Part shown: in pieces, positions 1 through 7,543 of the stretch | Layout of the letters: every line of letters begins with the position of its first letter | Position numbering within the stretch: position 1 is the first letter of the stretch | From: Fulvivirga aurantia | GTDB taxonomy: Bacteria > Bacteroidota > Bacteroidia > Cytophagales > Cyclobacteriaceae | Direction: 5' to 3' | Length of the DNA: 11,469 nt | NCBI RefSeq assembly: GCF_009711475.1 | Contig: NZ_SMMD01000852.1 | Location: 1 to 11,469 of the forward strand | The notes under the pieces: generated by a model | What the model saw: the letters and a program-made list of their open reading frames with translations, nothing else | The model's database searches: none | Told to the model about the DNA's origin: nothing | Translations under genes and position numbers: made by a program

Positions 1-157
1 AAAACGAATAATTCAGCTTATTTAAGATAACTAATTAAGCGATCTTATTAAAGTAGTTTTATGTGGATTGTCTGAAAGAAAATAAACAATTATTACTGAT
101 GTAATAAATAATAATTATTTACGATTAAAATATTGTATTATTTTATGTGAGTGGTGC

Positions 158-982
158 CTATCTGCTCTCATAGACCAATTGGCCTTTAGGAGTCCATTCT
201 TTCCAGATGTAAGGTCTGAACTCATCGTCAAATGGATCTTTGGAGTATCTTATTATCTTTTTTCTTCGGCCCGTGGTGTAGTATTCTATCCAATCACCAA
301 CCTTTTGGTCCCATTTAAACTCTCCTTTTACTGCTACTCTGCCATTTTCATGAAAGTAATAGTAGTTGCCTTCCTTTTCCTGGTACTCGATCGGTACGAT
401 CTCTTTCATTTTATCTCTCTCGGTACCATAGTAACTTACGAGGGACTCTTTTGGCCAGCCTTTGTAGTATTTCTCCTTATCTACCAGTAAGTTGTCTTTA
501 TCATAACTCACCCAGCGGCCGTGCTTCATTCCTTTATAGAATATACCTTCTTCAAGTGTTTGATCACCACGTCTTTTCTCATATGGGCCATGGAGTATCG
601 CCCCATGTTTTGGGTCAAACTTGCCACCCTTTCTTATGGCTCCTCTACGGTAATCGAGCCAATAGATATCCCTCACATAAGGGTCAAGCGGTAGTGGTTC
701 TTTCAGTACATAAAAAAGCTCTACAGTAGTCTTTTCCCCATAGCCTTCTTTGGTATAACGCTTTTTTGTTTTTAAGCCATAAAATACCTTTTTCTTACGT
801 TTCTTTTCTTTAGGCTTTACAAAATCGTCTTCCTCTTCTTCGTTATCATCTAGCTCAATAGTTATAGGAGTGTCGATGGTAAACATTTCATCCCGGCTTT
901 CAGGGTCTACCACCTGAGCCTTTGAGAGTGTAAAGCATCCTGCCAGCATAGTGGCTATTATGATTAGTTTCTTTAAATGCAT
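158..982 (-). CDS. Exported protein with MORN/YwqK-like repeats
   Basis: A 274-residue protein of unknown function. The N-terminus (about 1-23) is a signal peptide: basic MHLKK, a hydrophobic stretch, then both a lipobox-like LAGC (13-16, Cys16) and an SKAQ signal-peptidase-I-like site (20-23), so it could be a lipoprotein or a soluble or periplasmic protein. An acidic block at 45-53 (DDNEEEEDD) is followed directly by a basic block at about 57-65 rich in Lys and Arg, probably a disordered linker. From about 127 on there are irregular repeats resembling MORN_2/YwqK units (aromatic-Gly-x-x-x-G-x-W patterns): HGPYEKRRGD, GIFYKGMKHGRWVSYD, EGNYYYFHENGRVAVKGEFK, KVGDWIEYYTTGRRKKIIRY and KEWTPKGQLVYES. 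Such repeats are common in exported Bacteroidota proteins and are often labelled as antitoxins, but no toxin partner is visible here. It lies downstream of htpG on the same strand, probably with its own promoter because a likely terminator separates them. The repeat-family call is by eye. Confidence 0.8.
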   Translation of the reverse strand: MHLKKLIIIATMLAGCFTLSKAQVVDPESRDEMFTIDTPITIELDDNEEEEDDFVKPKEKKRKKKVFYGLKTKKRYTKEGYGEKTTVELFYVLKEPLPLDPYVRDIYWLDYRRGAIRKGGKFDPKHGAILHGPYEKRRGDQTLEEGIFYKGMKHGRWVSYDKDNLLVDKEKYYKGWPKESLVSYYGTERDKMKEIVPIEYQEKEGNYYYFHENGRVAVKGEFKWDQKVGDWIEYYTTGRRKKIIRYSKDPFDDEFRPYIWKEWTPKGQLVYESR

Positions 983-1069
983 TTTTTTCTGTGATCGAAA
1001 CGAAATAACAGCTTTTTTATTTCAAATGAAAGCTCGCTTTTAAAAGTTCCGTTGTGCTATAAACGAAAG

Positions 1070-1097
1070 CATCCGGAGCTTATATAAACCCCGGATG
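1070..1097 (-). terminator. Probable intrinsic terminator of htpG
   Basis: A perfect 7-base inverted repeat, CATCCGG (1070-1076) and CCGGATG (1091-1097), with a 14-base loop lies 27 bases beyond the htpG stop codon. Reading on the minus strand, the stem is followed by CTTTCGTTTAT, an interrupted T-rich tract. The position and GC-rich stem in AT-rich surroundings fit a rho-independent terminator. The broken T tract and the longish loop make it less than ideal. Confidence 0.55.
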
Positions 1098-1123
1098 TTG
1101 CATTGATTGTTTTAATAATATGC

Positions 1124-3013
1124 TTACTCAGCAGACAACTCTACACTTCTTCTTATGAAGTTTGTAAGGTCTGCACCTGACAGCATATTTTGAGACAGCA
1201 TAGCCAGGTCATATGATTGCTTGGCTAATTGTGCCTTTTTCTCTTCTTTCTTAGCTTTTAAGATTTTACTGATTACTGCGTGGTTGGCATTTACAGTTAC
1301 ATCAAACTGATCTGGCATATTGCCCATCATCGCGTAACCACCTCCTCCGGTTTTAGCCATATCTTTCATTCTTCTCATAAACTCAGACATGGTTATAGTC
1401 ACAGGCATTTCGTCAGGAGAAAGTGACTCGACTTTGATTGTCATGTTCTTATTGTCAATGGCCTTTTCAAATATCTCCTTTACTTTCTCTTCCTCTTTTT
1501 CGCTCAACACACTTTCAATTTTCTCATCTTTATCAATGAGTTTATCTACAGTGTCGGCATCTACACGCTTAAGCTGTGTTTTTTCCAGCTTCTGCTCCAG
1601 GAAGTTTATCACATGGCTATCTATCACACCATCCATCAACAACACATCATATCCCTTATTTTTGGCGCTCTGTATATAAGCGTCTTGCTTGCCAGGGTCA
1701 GTGGTGTATAAATATATGGCATTGCCATCTTTATCAGTCTGGTTGGCCGAGATATGCTCTTTGTATTCATCAAATGTGAAGAACTTACCTTCTGTGTTTT
1801 TAAATAAGCCAAAATCCTTAGCTTTTTCGTAAAACTTCTCTTCACTGATCATTCCGTATTTTACGAAAATGCCTACATCATCCCACTTAGACTCAAAGCT
1901 GGCTCTGTCCTTCTTAAATAGCTCACCTAGTTTATCGGCCACTTTTTTAGTGATGTGAGAATTTATCTTCTTTACATTACTGTCAGACTGTAGGTAACTT
2001 CTCGATACGTTTAGTGGAATGTCAGGCGAGTCAATTACACCATGAAGCAACATGAGGAACTCAGGCACCACATCTTTAACTTCGTCTGTGATAAATACCT
2101 GTCTAGAATATAGTTGTATTTTATTTTTCTGAACTTCGAAATCGTTTTTAACCTTAGGGAAATACAGAATACCTGTAAGATTAAAAGGATAATCTACATT
2201 CAGGTGAATCCAGAATAATGGATCTTCTGACATTGGATATAGCTCCTTATAGAATTTGAGATAATCCTCATCAGTCAAGTCAGCAGGAGTTTTAGTCCAT
2301 AGAGGGTCGGTATCGTTTATGATACGATCTTTTTCTACTGACTTATACTTAGGCTTACCTTCTTCGTCTTTGCCATCTTCTACCTGCTCGGTTTCTTTAC
2401 CAAATTTTATAGGCACCGGTAAGAATTTGCAATACTTATCCAGTATTCCCTTTAGTCTCCACTCATCTAAAAACTCTTCTGAGTCGTCTGCGATATGCAG
2501 AATAATATCAGTACCTCTATCTTCTTTCTCTGCAGGTCCAATTTCAAACTCCGTAGATCCGTCACATACCCATCTGGCTGCTTCGGTTCCTTTCTCACGA
2601 GATTTACTGATAATTTCTACTTGCTTAGCAACCATAAATGCTGAGTAGAAACCCAGACCGAACTTACCAATGATATCTTTGGCGTCACCCTTGTCTTTGA
2701 ACTTCTCAACAAACTCGGTTGCACCTGAAAAAGCAATCTGGTTGATGTACTTTTTAATCTCTTCGGCAGTCATACCAATACCGCGATCGCTTACGGTTAT
2801 GGTTTTCTTGTCTTTATCAAAGCTCACCTCGATGGTAAGATCTCCCATTTCTTCTTTGTACTCACCTAAGCTAGACATACGCTTAAGCTTTTGAGTGGCA
2901 TCTACCGCGTTAGATACAAGCTCTCTTAAAAAGATTTCATGATCTGAATAGAGAAACTTTTTAATGATCGGGAATATGTTTTCGGTATGGATTGAAATTG
3001 TACCCTTTTCCAT
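1124..3013 (-). CDS. htpG: Molecular chaperone HtpG (Hsp90 family)
   Basis: A 629-residue cytosolic ATP-dependent chaperone, close to the usual bacterial length (E. coli HtpG is 624). The N-terminal GHKL ATPase domain (about 1-230) shows the N-box ELVSNAVDA with the expected catalytic Glu31, Asn35 and Asp38, the nucleotide-binding DRGIGM with Asp76, and the lid glycine motif GKFGLGF (116-122). The middle domain (about 235-500) contains LNVSRSYLQ, whose Arg338 corresponds to the gamma-phosphate-contacting Arg of Hsp90 proteins. The C-terminal region (about 510-629) is the dimerisation domain and has a glycine-rich segment (TGGGGYAMMG) before it ends in VELSAE. Hsp90 proteins act as dimers that remodel client proteins under stress. 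The ATG start gives the family-typical MEKGTISIHTENIF. It is divergent from the secreted-protein gene at 3306, and the intervening region holds a hairpin that could affect its expression. Nothing is missing. Confidence 0.98.
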   Translation of the reverse strand: MEKGTISIHTENIFPIIKKFLYSDHEIFLRELVSNAVDATQKLKRMSSLGEYKEEMGDLTIEVSFDKDKKTITVSDRGIGMTAEEIKKYINQIAFSGATEFVEKFKDKGDAKDIIGKFGLGFYSAFMVAKQVEIISKSREKGTEAARWVCDGSTEFEIGPAEKEDRGTDIILHIADDSEEFLDEWRLKGILDKYCKFLPVPIKFGKETEQVEDGKDEEGKPKYKSVEKDRIINDTDPLWTKTPADLTDEDYLKFYKELYPMSEDPLFWIHLNVDYPFNLTGILYFPKVKNDFEVQKNKIQLYSRQVFITDEVKDVVPEFLMLLHGVIDSPDIPLNVSRSYLQSDSNVKKINSHITKKVADKLGELFKKDRASFESKWDDVGIFVKYGMISEEKFYEKAKDFGLFKNTEGKFFTFDEYKEHISANQTDKDGNAIYLYTTDPGKQDAYIQSAKNKGYDVLLMDGVIDSHVINFLEQKLEKTQLKRVDADTVDKLIDKDEKIESVLSEKEEEKVKEIFEKAIDNKNMTIKVESLSPDEMPVTITMSEFMRRMKDMAKTGGGGYAMMGNMPDQFDVTVNANHAVISKILKAKKEEKKAQLAKQSYDLAMLSQNMLSGADLTNFIRRSVELSAE

Positions 3014-3095
3014 TATCTGTTTAAGTTTTAGTTAAATAAAATTCGATGCCTTCCAGATTTCAAACACTGTTCCAACCTTGCAAAAATGACATATT

Positions 3096-3130
3096 GGCAG
3101 TTTTCCCTGATACATTTCTCAGGGTTTGCC
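3096..3130. repeat. Compound inverted repeat upstream of htpG
   Basis: The inner arms CCCTGA (3105-3110) and TCAGGG (3119-3124) are perfectly complementary across an 8-base loop. The outer arms GGCA (3096-3099) and TGCC (3127-3130) extend the structure across an asymmetric internal loop of 5 against 2 bases. The element lies 83-117 bases upstream of the htpG start. No T tract directly follows on either strand, so a terminator is unlikely. A two-half-site operator or a 5' leader hairpin of the htpG transcript are both possible; the function is not known. Confidence 0.45.
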
Positions 3131-3233
3131 CCGATGTCAGTTTACAGGATTCACTGAGGAGTTTTTCGATAAATGGTTTGTAAAAAAGGAAAATTCTGTT
3201 CTGTGTAAGATTTAGGCCGTTTTTGAGCGATTT

Positions 3234-3250
3234 TGAAAATCAGATTTTCA
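3234..3250. repeat. Perfect 17-base palindrome in the divergent control region
   Basis: TGAAAATCAGATTTTCA consists of two 8-base arms (TGAAAATC and GATTTTCA) around a single central A. It lies 55 bases upstream of the ATG of the secreted-protein gene and just before its candidate promoter. Such a short-centred palindrome fits a binding site for a dimeric regulator better than an RNA hairpin, since a one-base loop cannot close. No regulator gene is present in the window, so the role is inferred from position only. Confidence 0.4.
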
Positions 3251-3258
3251 CTCATGTT

Positions 3259-3284
3259 TTGGACGCTTCTGATTGCAATATTTG
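3259..3284 (+). promoter_or_regulatory. Candidate Bacteroidota-type promoter for the secreted-protein gene
   Basis: AATATTTG (3277-3284) matches the Bacteroidota -7 element TAnnTTTG at all but one fixed position, and a TTG lies at 3259-3261. The 15-base spacing is shorter than the usual roughly 17-23. It would place the transcription start about 15 bases before the ATG at 3306. In such AT-rich DNA chance matches are common, so this is tentative. Confidence 0.3.
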
Positions 3285-3305
3285 AAGTAACAAAACACTA
3301 ACATC

Positions 3306-5048
3306 ATGAAATCATTAATCACACTCGCGTTTTCTTTGATTCTGGCAATCAATGCTTTAGGGCAAAATACCTATATCTGGAATGGAGGTGAAGGACTATT
3401 GGGTGATAGATATTATCTACCTACCAATTGGAGTCCGGTAAGAGCTCTTGCGATACTTGCAAATAATGATGTTTTACTTTTTAATTCCGGAGACACGGTT
3501 AATTTGCTACATGTTCAGAATCAAACTGTGGGAGCATTAATTGTTAGAAATAACACTCATATTACAATGTCGGCTGATTCTGTTAATAAAGTGCTTAATG
3601 TATCAGGAATTGATGGAGTTGATGTTTTTGTAGAAAATGGCTCATCACTTACATTGAAAGATAATAATGGTGTAAGAATAGATGTGGTAGTTGCCAGCGG
3701 ATCTGATTTAGAAATTGGTGGAAAAGTAACTATGGAAAGAGGCAATTTTGTCTTCAATGGCGGTGTAATGAACTTACATACTGACATATCACCGATCAAT
3801 GTGGTGCCAGGAAAAGGTAAATTTGTACTGGCTCCTGCCACAACTTTAGCGTTTGGAAAAGCTGGTGAGATCGCAAATGGTCAAATGGTTTTACCAAATA
3901 ATGTATTTGGTTCCGCGCCTGTAATTGAGAAAATGGTAATAAATTCCGCTAATGGCGTGAAATTGGGCAACCAGCCTATTACTGTTACTGATAGCACTCA
4001 ATTTATAAATGGAGATTTACATACCAACAGTGTTGGTAAAGTAATTTATGAAACAACAGCATCTGACCCTGTTGAGTCTACTAACAGCAAAGTAATCGGA
4101 TTTGTTGAAATGAAAGAGAGACTAATAGGAACTGGAGGTTTGTCATTCTTCGGCTACACTATAGAAACGGGTATTGATGATTTGGGTAGCGTGAGTATGC
4201 TTAGAATGACGGGTCCATCTGGCATCAACTTCAATCCAGGTGAAGAAAGCATTGCAGTAACCTGGAATGTAACTGTAGAAAATCAACCTGTAAGTGGTAG
4301 AGAGATATCGATGCAGTGGTTTGAGGGGTTTGATAATGGTAATGATATTACTCTACCGATGCAGATGTACAGATTTACAAATGGTACTGAGTGGGAGATC
4401 GTTGGTGGAGCTACAGAAATAGCCTCTAACGTAAATGGTAAAAGAACGAGTGCCACTATAGTTACAAACCACTTTTCTGACTGGACAATAACAAGTGAAG
4501 ATTCTGCTTTACCTGTTTCCCTTGTAAGCTTCAGCGGTTCATCAACAACTAATGAGGTTATCTTAAACTGGACTACAGCCAGCGAATTAAACAACGAGCG
4601 TTTTATAGTAGAGAGAATGGTAGATGGTGAGTTTTTATACATCGGCAACGTAAGAGGAAATGGCACGAGCAATGAAGTAAATAACTACCAGTTTGTAGAT
4701 GACTTACCGGCTAATGGCGCTAACTATTACAGACTTGTACAGCAAGACTTTGATGGTAAGCAAACAATACACGAAACTATCAGTGTAGAGTACACAATAT
4801 CAACTGACTTTGAAGTATATCCTAACCCTTCTACAGGGAATCAATTGATAGTTGCTTTGGATAGCAACCCATCAGACAAGGCTTCAATCAGATTATATGA
4901 TGCACATGGCACATTAATCATAGAGAAGTTAGCCATCAGCACTTTTAAAGTTGATGTGCTTGAAGGTAAGGAGATTTCTAAAGGAATGTACTACCTTGAG
5001 TATACTAACAGTGGCGAAAGCAACAAAAGAAGAGTAATGGTAAACTAA
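3306..5048 (+). CDS. Secreted protein with type IX secretion sorting domain
   Basis: A 580-residue protein predicted to be exported and attached to or released from the cell surface by the type IX secretion system. Residues 1-20 form a signal peptide (MKSLITLAFS... ending ALGQ). Residues about 21-250 are Asn-, Gly- and Val-rich with short beta-strand-like stretches (opening YIWNGGEG, later NWSPVR), suggesting a beta-helix or adhesin-like body; I recognise no catalytic motif. Residues about 260-400 form another beta-rich part. Residues 402-498 (LPVSLVSFSG, then LNWTTASELNNERFIVER and YYRLVQQDFDG) are the fibronectin-III-like module that commonly precedes the sorting domain. Residues about 501-580 are the type A sorting domain, with YPNPSTG at 505-511 and a YYLEYTN...KRRVMVN end. 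The whole protein contains no cysteine. It appears monocistronic, with an intrinsic terminator directly after it. Adhesion or matrix function is only a guess; the secretion route is the firm part. Confidence 0.92.
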   Translation: MKSLITLAFSLILAINALGQNTYIWNGGEGLLGDRYYLPTNWSPVRALAILANNDVLLFNSGDTVNLLHVQNQTVGALIVRNNTHITMSADSVNKVLNVSGIDGVDVFVENGSSLTLKDNNGVRIDVVVASGSDLEIGGKVTMERGNFVFNGGVMNLHTDISPINVVPGKGKFVLAPATTLAFGKAGEIANGQMVLPNNVFGSAPVIEKMVINSANGVKLGNQPITVTDSTQFINGDLHTNSVGKVIYETTASDPVESTNSKVIGFVEMKERLIGTGGLSFFGYTIETGIDDLGSVSMLRMTGPSGINFNPGEESIAVTWNVTVENQPVSGREISMQWFEGFDNGNDITLPMQMYRFTNGTEWEIVGGATEIASNVNGKRTSATIVTNHFSDWTITSEDSALPVSLVSFSGSSTTNEVILNWTTASELNNERFIVERMVDGEFLYIGNVRGNGTSNEVNNYQFVDDLPANGANYYRLVQQDFDGKQTIHETISVEYTISTDFEVYPNPSTGNQLIVALDSNPSDKASIRLYDAHGTLIIEKLAISTFKVDVLEGKEISKGMYYLEYTNSGESNKRRVMVN

Positions 5049-5074
5049 TCTGAGGTTTACAGATAGATTTTGAG

Positions 5075-5102
5075 AGAGCCCCTCGCGGGGTTCTTTTTTT
5101 TT
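5075..5102 (+). terminator. Strong intrinsic terminator after the secreted-protein gene
   Basis: The arms AGAGCCCC (5075-5082) and GGGGTTCT (5087-5094) pair over 8 positions (one G-T wobble) around a TCGC tetraloop, followed by an unbroken run of T to 5102. It starts 26 bases after the stop codon at 5048, a classic rho-independent layout for the plus strand. The T run extends into the stop codon (5101-5103) of the converging DUF4293 gene. On the minus strand the hairpin is not followed by a T tract, so it probably works in one direction only. Confidence 0.9.
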
Positions 5103-5577
5103 ATCTAATTCTATCTACAGACCTGACCAGCCTCTCGTCTTTTCTGATAAATCTGTTAGCGATTACATTAAGAATCATGGCTGCACCTGGTAAAAAAAGA
5201 CCTGGTCCGTAGCTACCCACCACTTGTTTTACTTCCATTAAGTCAGTAGCAAAATAAACACCTAACCCCATGGTGCCAGCCATAAAAATAGAGTTAAGGG
5301 CGCCTAATTTCATTTGCAACAATCGGTTTTTGAACTTACTGATTTCAATTATTGTCACTACGATTGATGCAACAGCAAGACAAGCTACAGTAGCAAAGGG
5401 AAAATAAACTGTACTGGAGGCTTCTTCAGTTCCAGGGTTACTTTCAAAATAATAGGAGAATAGTTTGTAATACACTTCTGAGTCCTCCGAGCTGAAAGAC
5501 CATAATGGCAGTAGAAGATGAGCTCCCATCAGGAGTACGACTAAAAGGAGAAATACGGTTTGAATCCTTTGTAACAT
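5101..5577 (-). CDS. DUF4293 family membrane protein
   Basis: A 158-residue integral membrane protein with four predicted transmembrane segments at about 7-26, 58-80, 91-111 and 122-142, and a basic cytoplasmic-looking tail (NRFIRKDERLVRSVDRIR). The start MLQRIQTVFLLL and the C-terminal RKDE-x-LVRS-x-DR-x-R pattern resemble the DUF4293 family, which I know as a Bacteroidota group of uncharacterised function. The ATG start at 5575-5577 gives a full-length protein. It is transcribed alone, convergent with the secreted-protein gene and divergent from the thiolase gene with 69 bases between them. Family assignment is from recall of the pattern. No function can be stated beyond inner-membrane localisation. 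Confidence 0.8.
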   Translation of the reverse strand: MLQRIQTVFLLLVVLLMGAHLLLPLWSFSSEDSEVYYKLFSYYFESNPGTEEASSTVYFPFATVACLAVASIVVTIIEISKFKNRLLQMKLGALNSIFMAGTMGLGVYFATDLMEVKQVVGSYGPGLFLPGAAMILNVIANRFIRKDERLVRSVDRIR

Positions 5578-5603
5578 ATGGCTATTGACTTAAATTGCGA
5601 GTG

Positions 5604-5634
5604 CAAATTACGCTAATTGAAAATTGATTACAAA
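5604..5634 (-). promoter_or_regulatory. Candidate promoter of the DUF4293 gene
   Basis: Read on the minus strand, TTTG (5634-5631) is followed after 19 bases by GTAATTTG (5611-5604), close to the Bacteroidota -33 TTG and -7 TAnnTTTG elements at the expected spacing. The TTTG part matches and the TA is displaced by one base. It would place the start of transcription about 20 bases before the ATG at 5577. No comparable plus-strand element for the divergent thiolase gene was found in the same 69-base gap. Confidence 0.35.
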
Positions 5635-5646
5635 ACAGAATAAGCG

Positions 5647-6846
5647 ATGAAAACAGCATATATAGTTGATATTTTGAGGACGCCTGTGGGCAAGTTTGGA
5701 GGTACATTAGCTTCGGTGCGACCAGATGACCTGGCCGCTCATGTGATCAAAGCAATTATTGAAAGAAACCCAAACCTGGATCCAAAATTACTGGAAGACG
5801 TAATTTTTGGTGCTGCCAATCAAGCAGGAGAAGATAATAGAAACGTAGCCAGAATGGCTCTATTGATGGCAGGATTGCCAATAGAAGTTGGTGGTGTTAC
5901 CGTTAATAGGCTATGCGCCTCTGGCCTTCAATCAATCATGGATGCCTCAAGAGCTATCATGCTAAATGAGGGGCAGGCATACTTGGCAGGAGGTGTAGAA
6001 AGCATGAGTCGTGCGCCATTTGTTATGGCAAAAGCGGAGTCTGCTTACAGCCGTAAAATAGAAAGCTACGATACTACCATTGGCTGGAGGTTTGTAAACC
6101 CTAAATTGGCCGACATGTACTACCCATACAGCATGGGAGAGACTGCAGAAAATGTAGCTGATAAATGGAAAATTTCACGAGAAGCTCAGGATGAGTTTTC
6201 TCATAACACACAATTGAAGTATAAGGCAGCTTTTGAAGCGGATAAGTTTAAAGATGAGATTGTGCCAGTACATGTACCGCAGCGTAAAAAAGATCCAATT
6301 ATTTTCGATACAGATGAGCACCCCAGGTTATCTTCTGTGGATAAACTAGCCTCACTTAAGCCTGCTTTTAAGAAAGATGGTACCGTGACGGCCGGAAACG
6401 CATCTGGTGTTAATGATGGTGCGGCTGTCTCTTTATTAGTGAATGAAGATGTATTAAAGAAATATAACCTCAAACCAAAAGTGAGAGTGGTATCAATGGC
6501 AATAGCTGGTGTAACTCCAGACTGTATGGGTGTGGGACCAATACCAGCTACACAAAAGGCATTAAAAAGAGCAGGCCTGGAAGTAAAAGACCTTGATTTG
6601 GTTGAGCTAAATGAAGCATTTGCTTCTCAATCACTGGCTTGTATACAGGACTTGGGACTTAATCCTGACATTGTGAATGTGAATGGAGGCTCAATAGCTA
6701 TAGGTCATCCTCTAGGAGCTAGTGGTACTCGTATAAGTGCTACACTAATTCACGAAATGCAAAAAAGAGAAAACGTAAAGTACGGACTCGCCACCATGTG
6801 TATTGGTGTAGGGCAAGGTGCTGCTGTCATTTACGAAAAAGTCTAA
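5647..6846 (+). CDS. Thiolase, PcaF/FadA type (acetyl-CoA C-acyltransferase)
   Basis: A 399-residue thiolase, normal length for degradative type I enzymes. It catalyses thiolytic cleavage of a 3-oxoacyl-CoA to acetyl-CoA and a shortened acyl-CoA. Catalytic residues are all visible: nucleophile Cys90 in VNRLCASGLQ, NEAFA at 322-326, His354 in GHPLGASG, and Cys385 in ATMCIGVGQG. Stretches such as GANQAGEDNRNVARMAL-like residues 55-72, ESMSRAPFVM and DTTIGWRFVNP are those I associate with 3-oxoadipyl-CoA thiolases (PcaF/PaaJ). No aromatic-degradation or other beta-oxidation genes are present, so the true substrate could equally be a fatty-acyl intermediate; no symbol is given for that reason. 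It heads a compact run of five genes, followed after 7 bases by the HAD gene. Confidence 0.93.
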   Translation: MKTAYIVDILRTPVGKFGGTLASVRPDDLAAHVIKAIIERNPNLDPKLLEDVIFGAANQAGEDNRNVARMALLMAGLPIEVGGVTVNRLCASGLQSIMDASRAIMLNEGQAYLAGGVESMSRAPFVMAKAESAYSRKIESYDTTIGWRFVNPKLADMYYPYSMGETAENVADKWKISREAQDEFSHNTQLKYKAAFEADKFKDEIVPVHVPQRKKDPIIFDTDEHPRLSSVDKLASLKPAFKKDGTVTAGNASGVNDGAAVSLLVNEDVLKKYNLKPKVRVVSMAIAGVTPDCMGVGPIPATQKALKRAGLEVKDLDLVELNEAFASQSLACIQDLGLNPDIVNVNGGSIAIGHPLGASGTRISATLIHEMQKRENVKYGLATMCIGVGQGAAVIYEKV

Positions 6847-6853
6847 CCAAAAT

Positions 6854-7540
6854 ATGGCATTAAAAGTAATTGGCTTCGATGCTGATGATACGCTTTGGGT
6901 AAACGAAAACTACTTCAGAGAAGCAGAAGACGCATTTTGTGAGCTACTCTCTGATTTCTTGCCAAAAGAGGAGGTCATGAAAATTCTTTTTGATATTGAA
7001 ATGAAAAACCTGGAAATCTATGGGTTTGGTATCAAAGGGTTTATGCTTTCTATGACCGAAACTGTAGTTGAAATAGCAGGTGAAAAGGCGACTCATGAGA
7101 TGTTTGCCAAAGTGCTTTCTTTAGGTAAAGAAATGCTCAATAAGCCTGTAGAATTGCTCGATGAGGTAGAAAATATCCTAAATGAGCTTAAAGATCGATA
7201 CCGAATAATATTGGTGACCAAAGGTGATCTGCTGGATCAGCAAAGAAAGCTGGAAAAATCTCAGTTAGAAAAATTCTTCCACCATGTGGAAGTAATGAGT
7301 AATAAGCATGAAAGAGATTATCAAAAGCTTATTAAACACCTTGATGTAAAGCCTGAAGAATTTCTGATGATTGGGAATTCTCTAAAATCAGATATTTTAC
7401 CAGTTGTAAAAATAGGGGCTAAAGCCATATATGTGCCTTATGAAATTACGTGGCAGCATGAGGCTGTGAGTAAAGACGAAGATCATGGTGTGGGTTATCA
7501 ACAGGTTGAATCATTATCAGAAGTTCTTAATTACCTCTAA
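6854..7540 (+). CDS. HAD-superfamily hydrolase (probable phosphatase)
   Basis: A 228-residue cytosolic HAD-type protein. Motif I is FDADDTLW, with nucleophile Asp9 and acid/base Asp11. An all-helical cap of the C1 type seems to occupy about 16-100. Motif II is the Thr122 of ILVTKGD, motif III is probably Lys151 in SNKHERD, and motif IV is GNSLKSDI with Asp180. All catalytic positions are present, so it should be an active phosphohydrolase; the layout resembles YjjG/phosphoglycolate-phosphatase-like members but the substrate cannot be read from the sequence. The start at 6854 is chosen because the homologous region begins at MALKVIGFDADDT; an in-frame ATG at 6818 would add 12 residues overlapping the thiolase end. 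The stop TAA is followed by one codon and then the TTG start of the next gene in the same frame. Confidence 0.88.
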   Translation: MALKVIGFDADDTLWVNENYFREAEDAFCELLSDFLPKEEVMKILFDIEMKNLEIYGFGIKGFMLSMTETVVEIAGEKATHEMFAKVLSLGKEMLNKPVELLDEVENILNELKDRYRIILVTKGDLLDQQRKLEKSQLEKFFHHVEVMSNKHERDYQKLIKHLDVKPEEFLMIGNSLKSDILPVVKIGAKAIYVPYEITWQHEAVSKDEDHGVGYQQVESLSEVLNYL

Positions 7541-7543
7541 GCT

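Noticed and set aside
90..107. Hairpin TTATTAC-TGAT-GTAATAA downstream of the first minus-strand gene, followed on the minus strand by T-rich sequence.
   Set aside because: The stem is almost all A-T pairs in very AT-rich DNA, so it is weak and expected by chance; it was not called as a terminator.
158..982. Toxin-antitoxin antitoxin label for the YwqK-like repeat protein.
   Set aside because: There is no toxin gene next to it and it carries a signal peptide; the label would be carried over from automatic annotation of the repeat.
983..1030. Possible promoter TTATTTCG (minus strand) for the MORN-like gene.
   Set aside because: Two mismatches to the -7 consensus and a short spacing to the nearest TTG make it no better than background.
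2319..2648. Plus-strand open frames inside htpG and similar frames opposite other genes.
   Set aside because: They lie antisense to, or out of frame with, well-supported genes and have low-complexity Ser/Leu-rich translations without recognisable domains.
6818..6853. Upstream in-frame ATG that would lengthen the HAD protein by 12 residues.
   Set aside because: The added residues overlap the thiolase coding end and precede the conserved MALKVIGFDADDT start; ATG at 6854 gives normal operon spacing.
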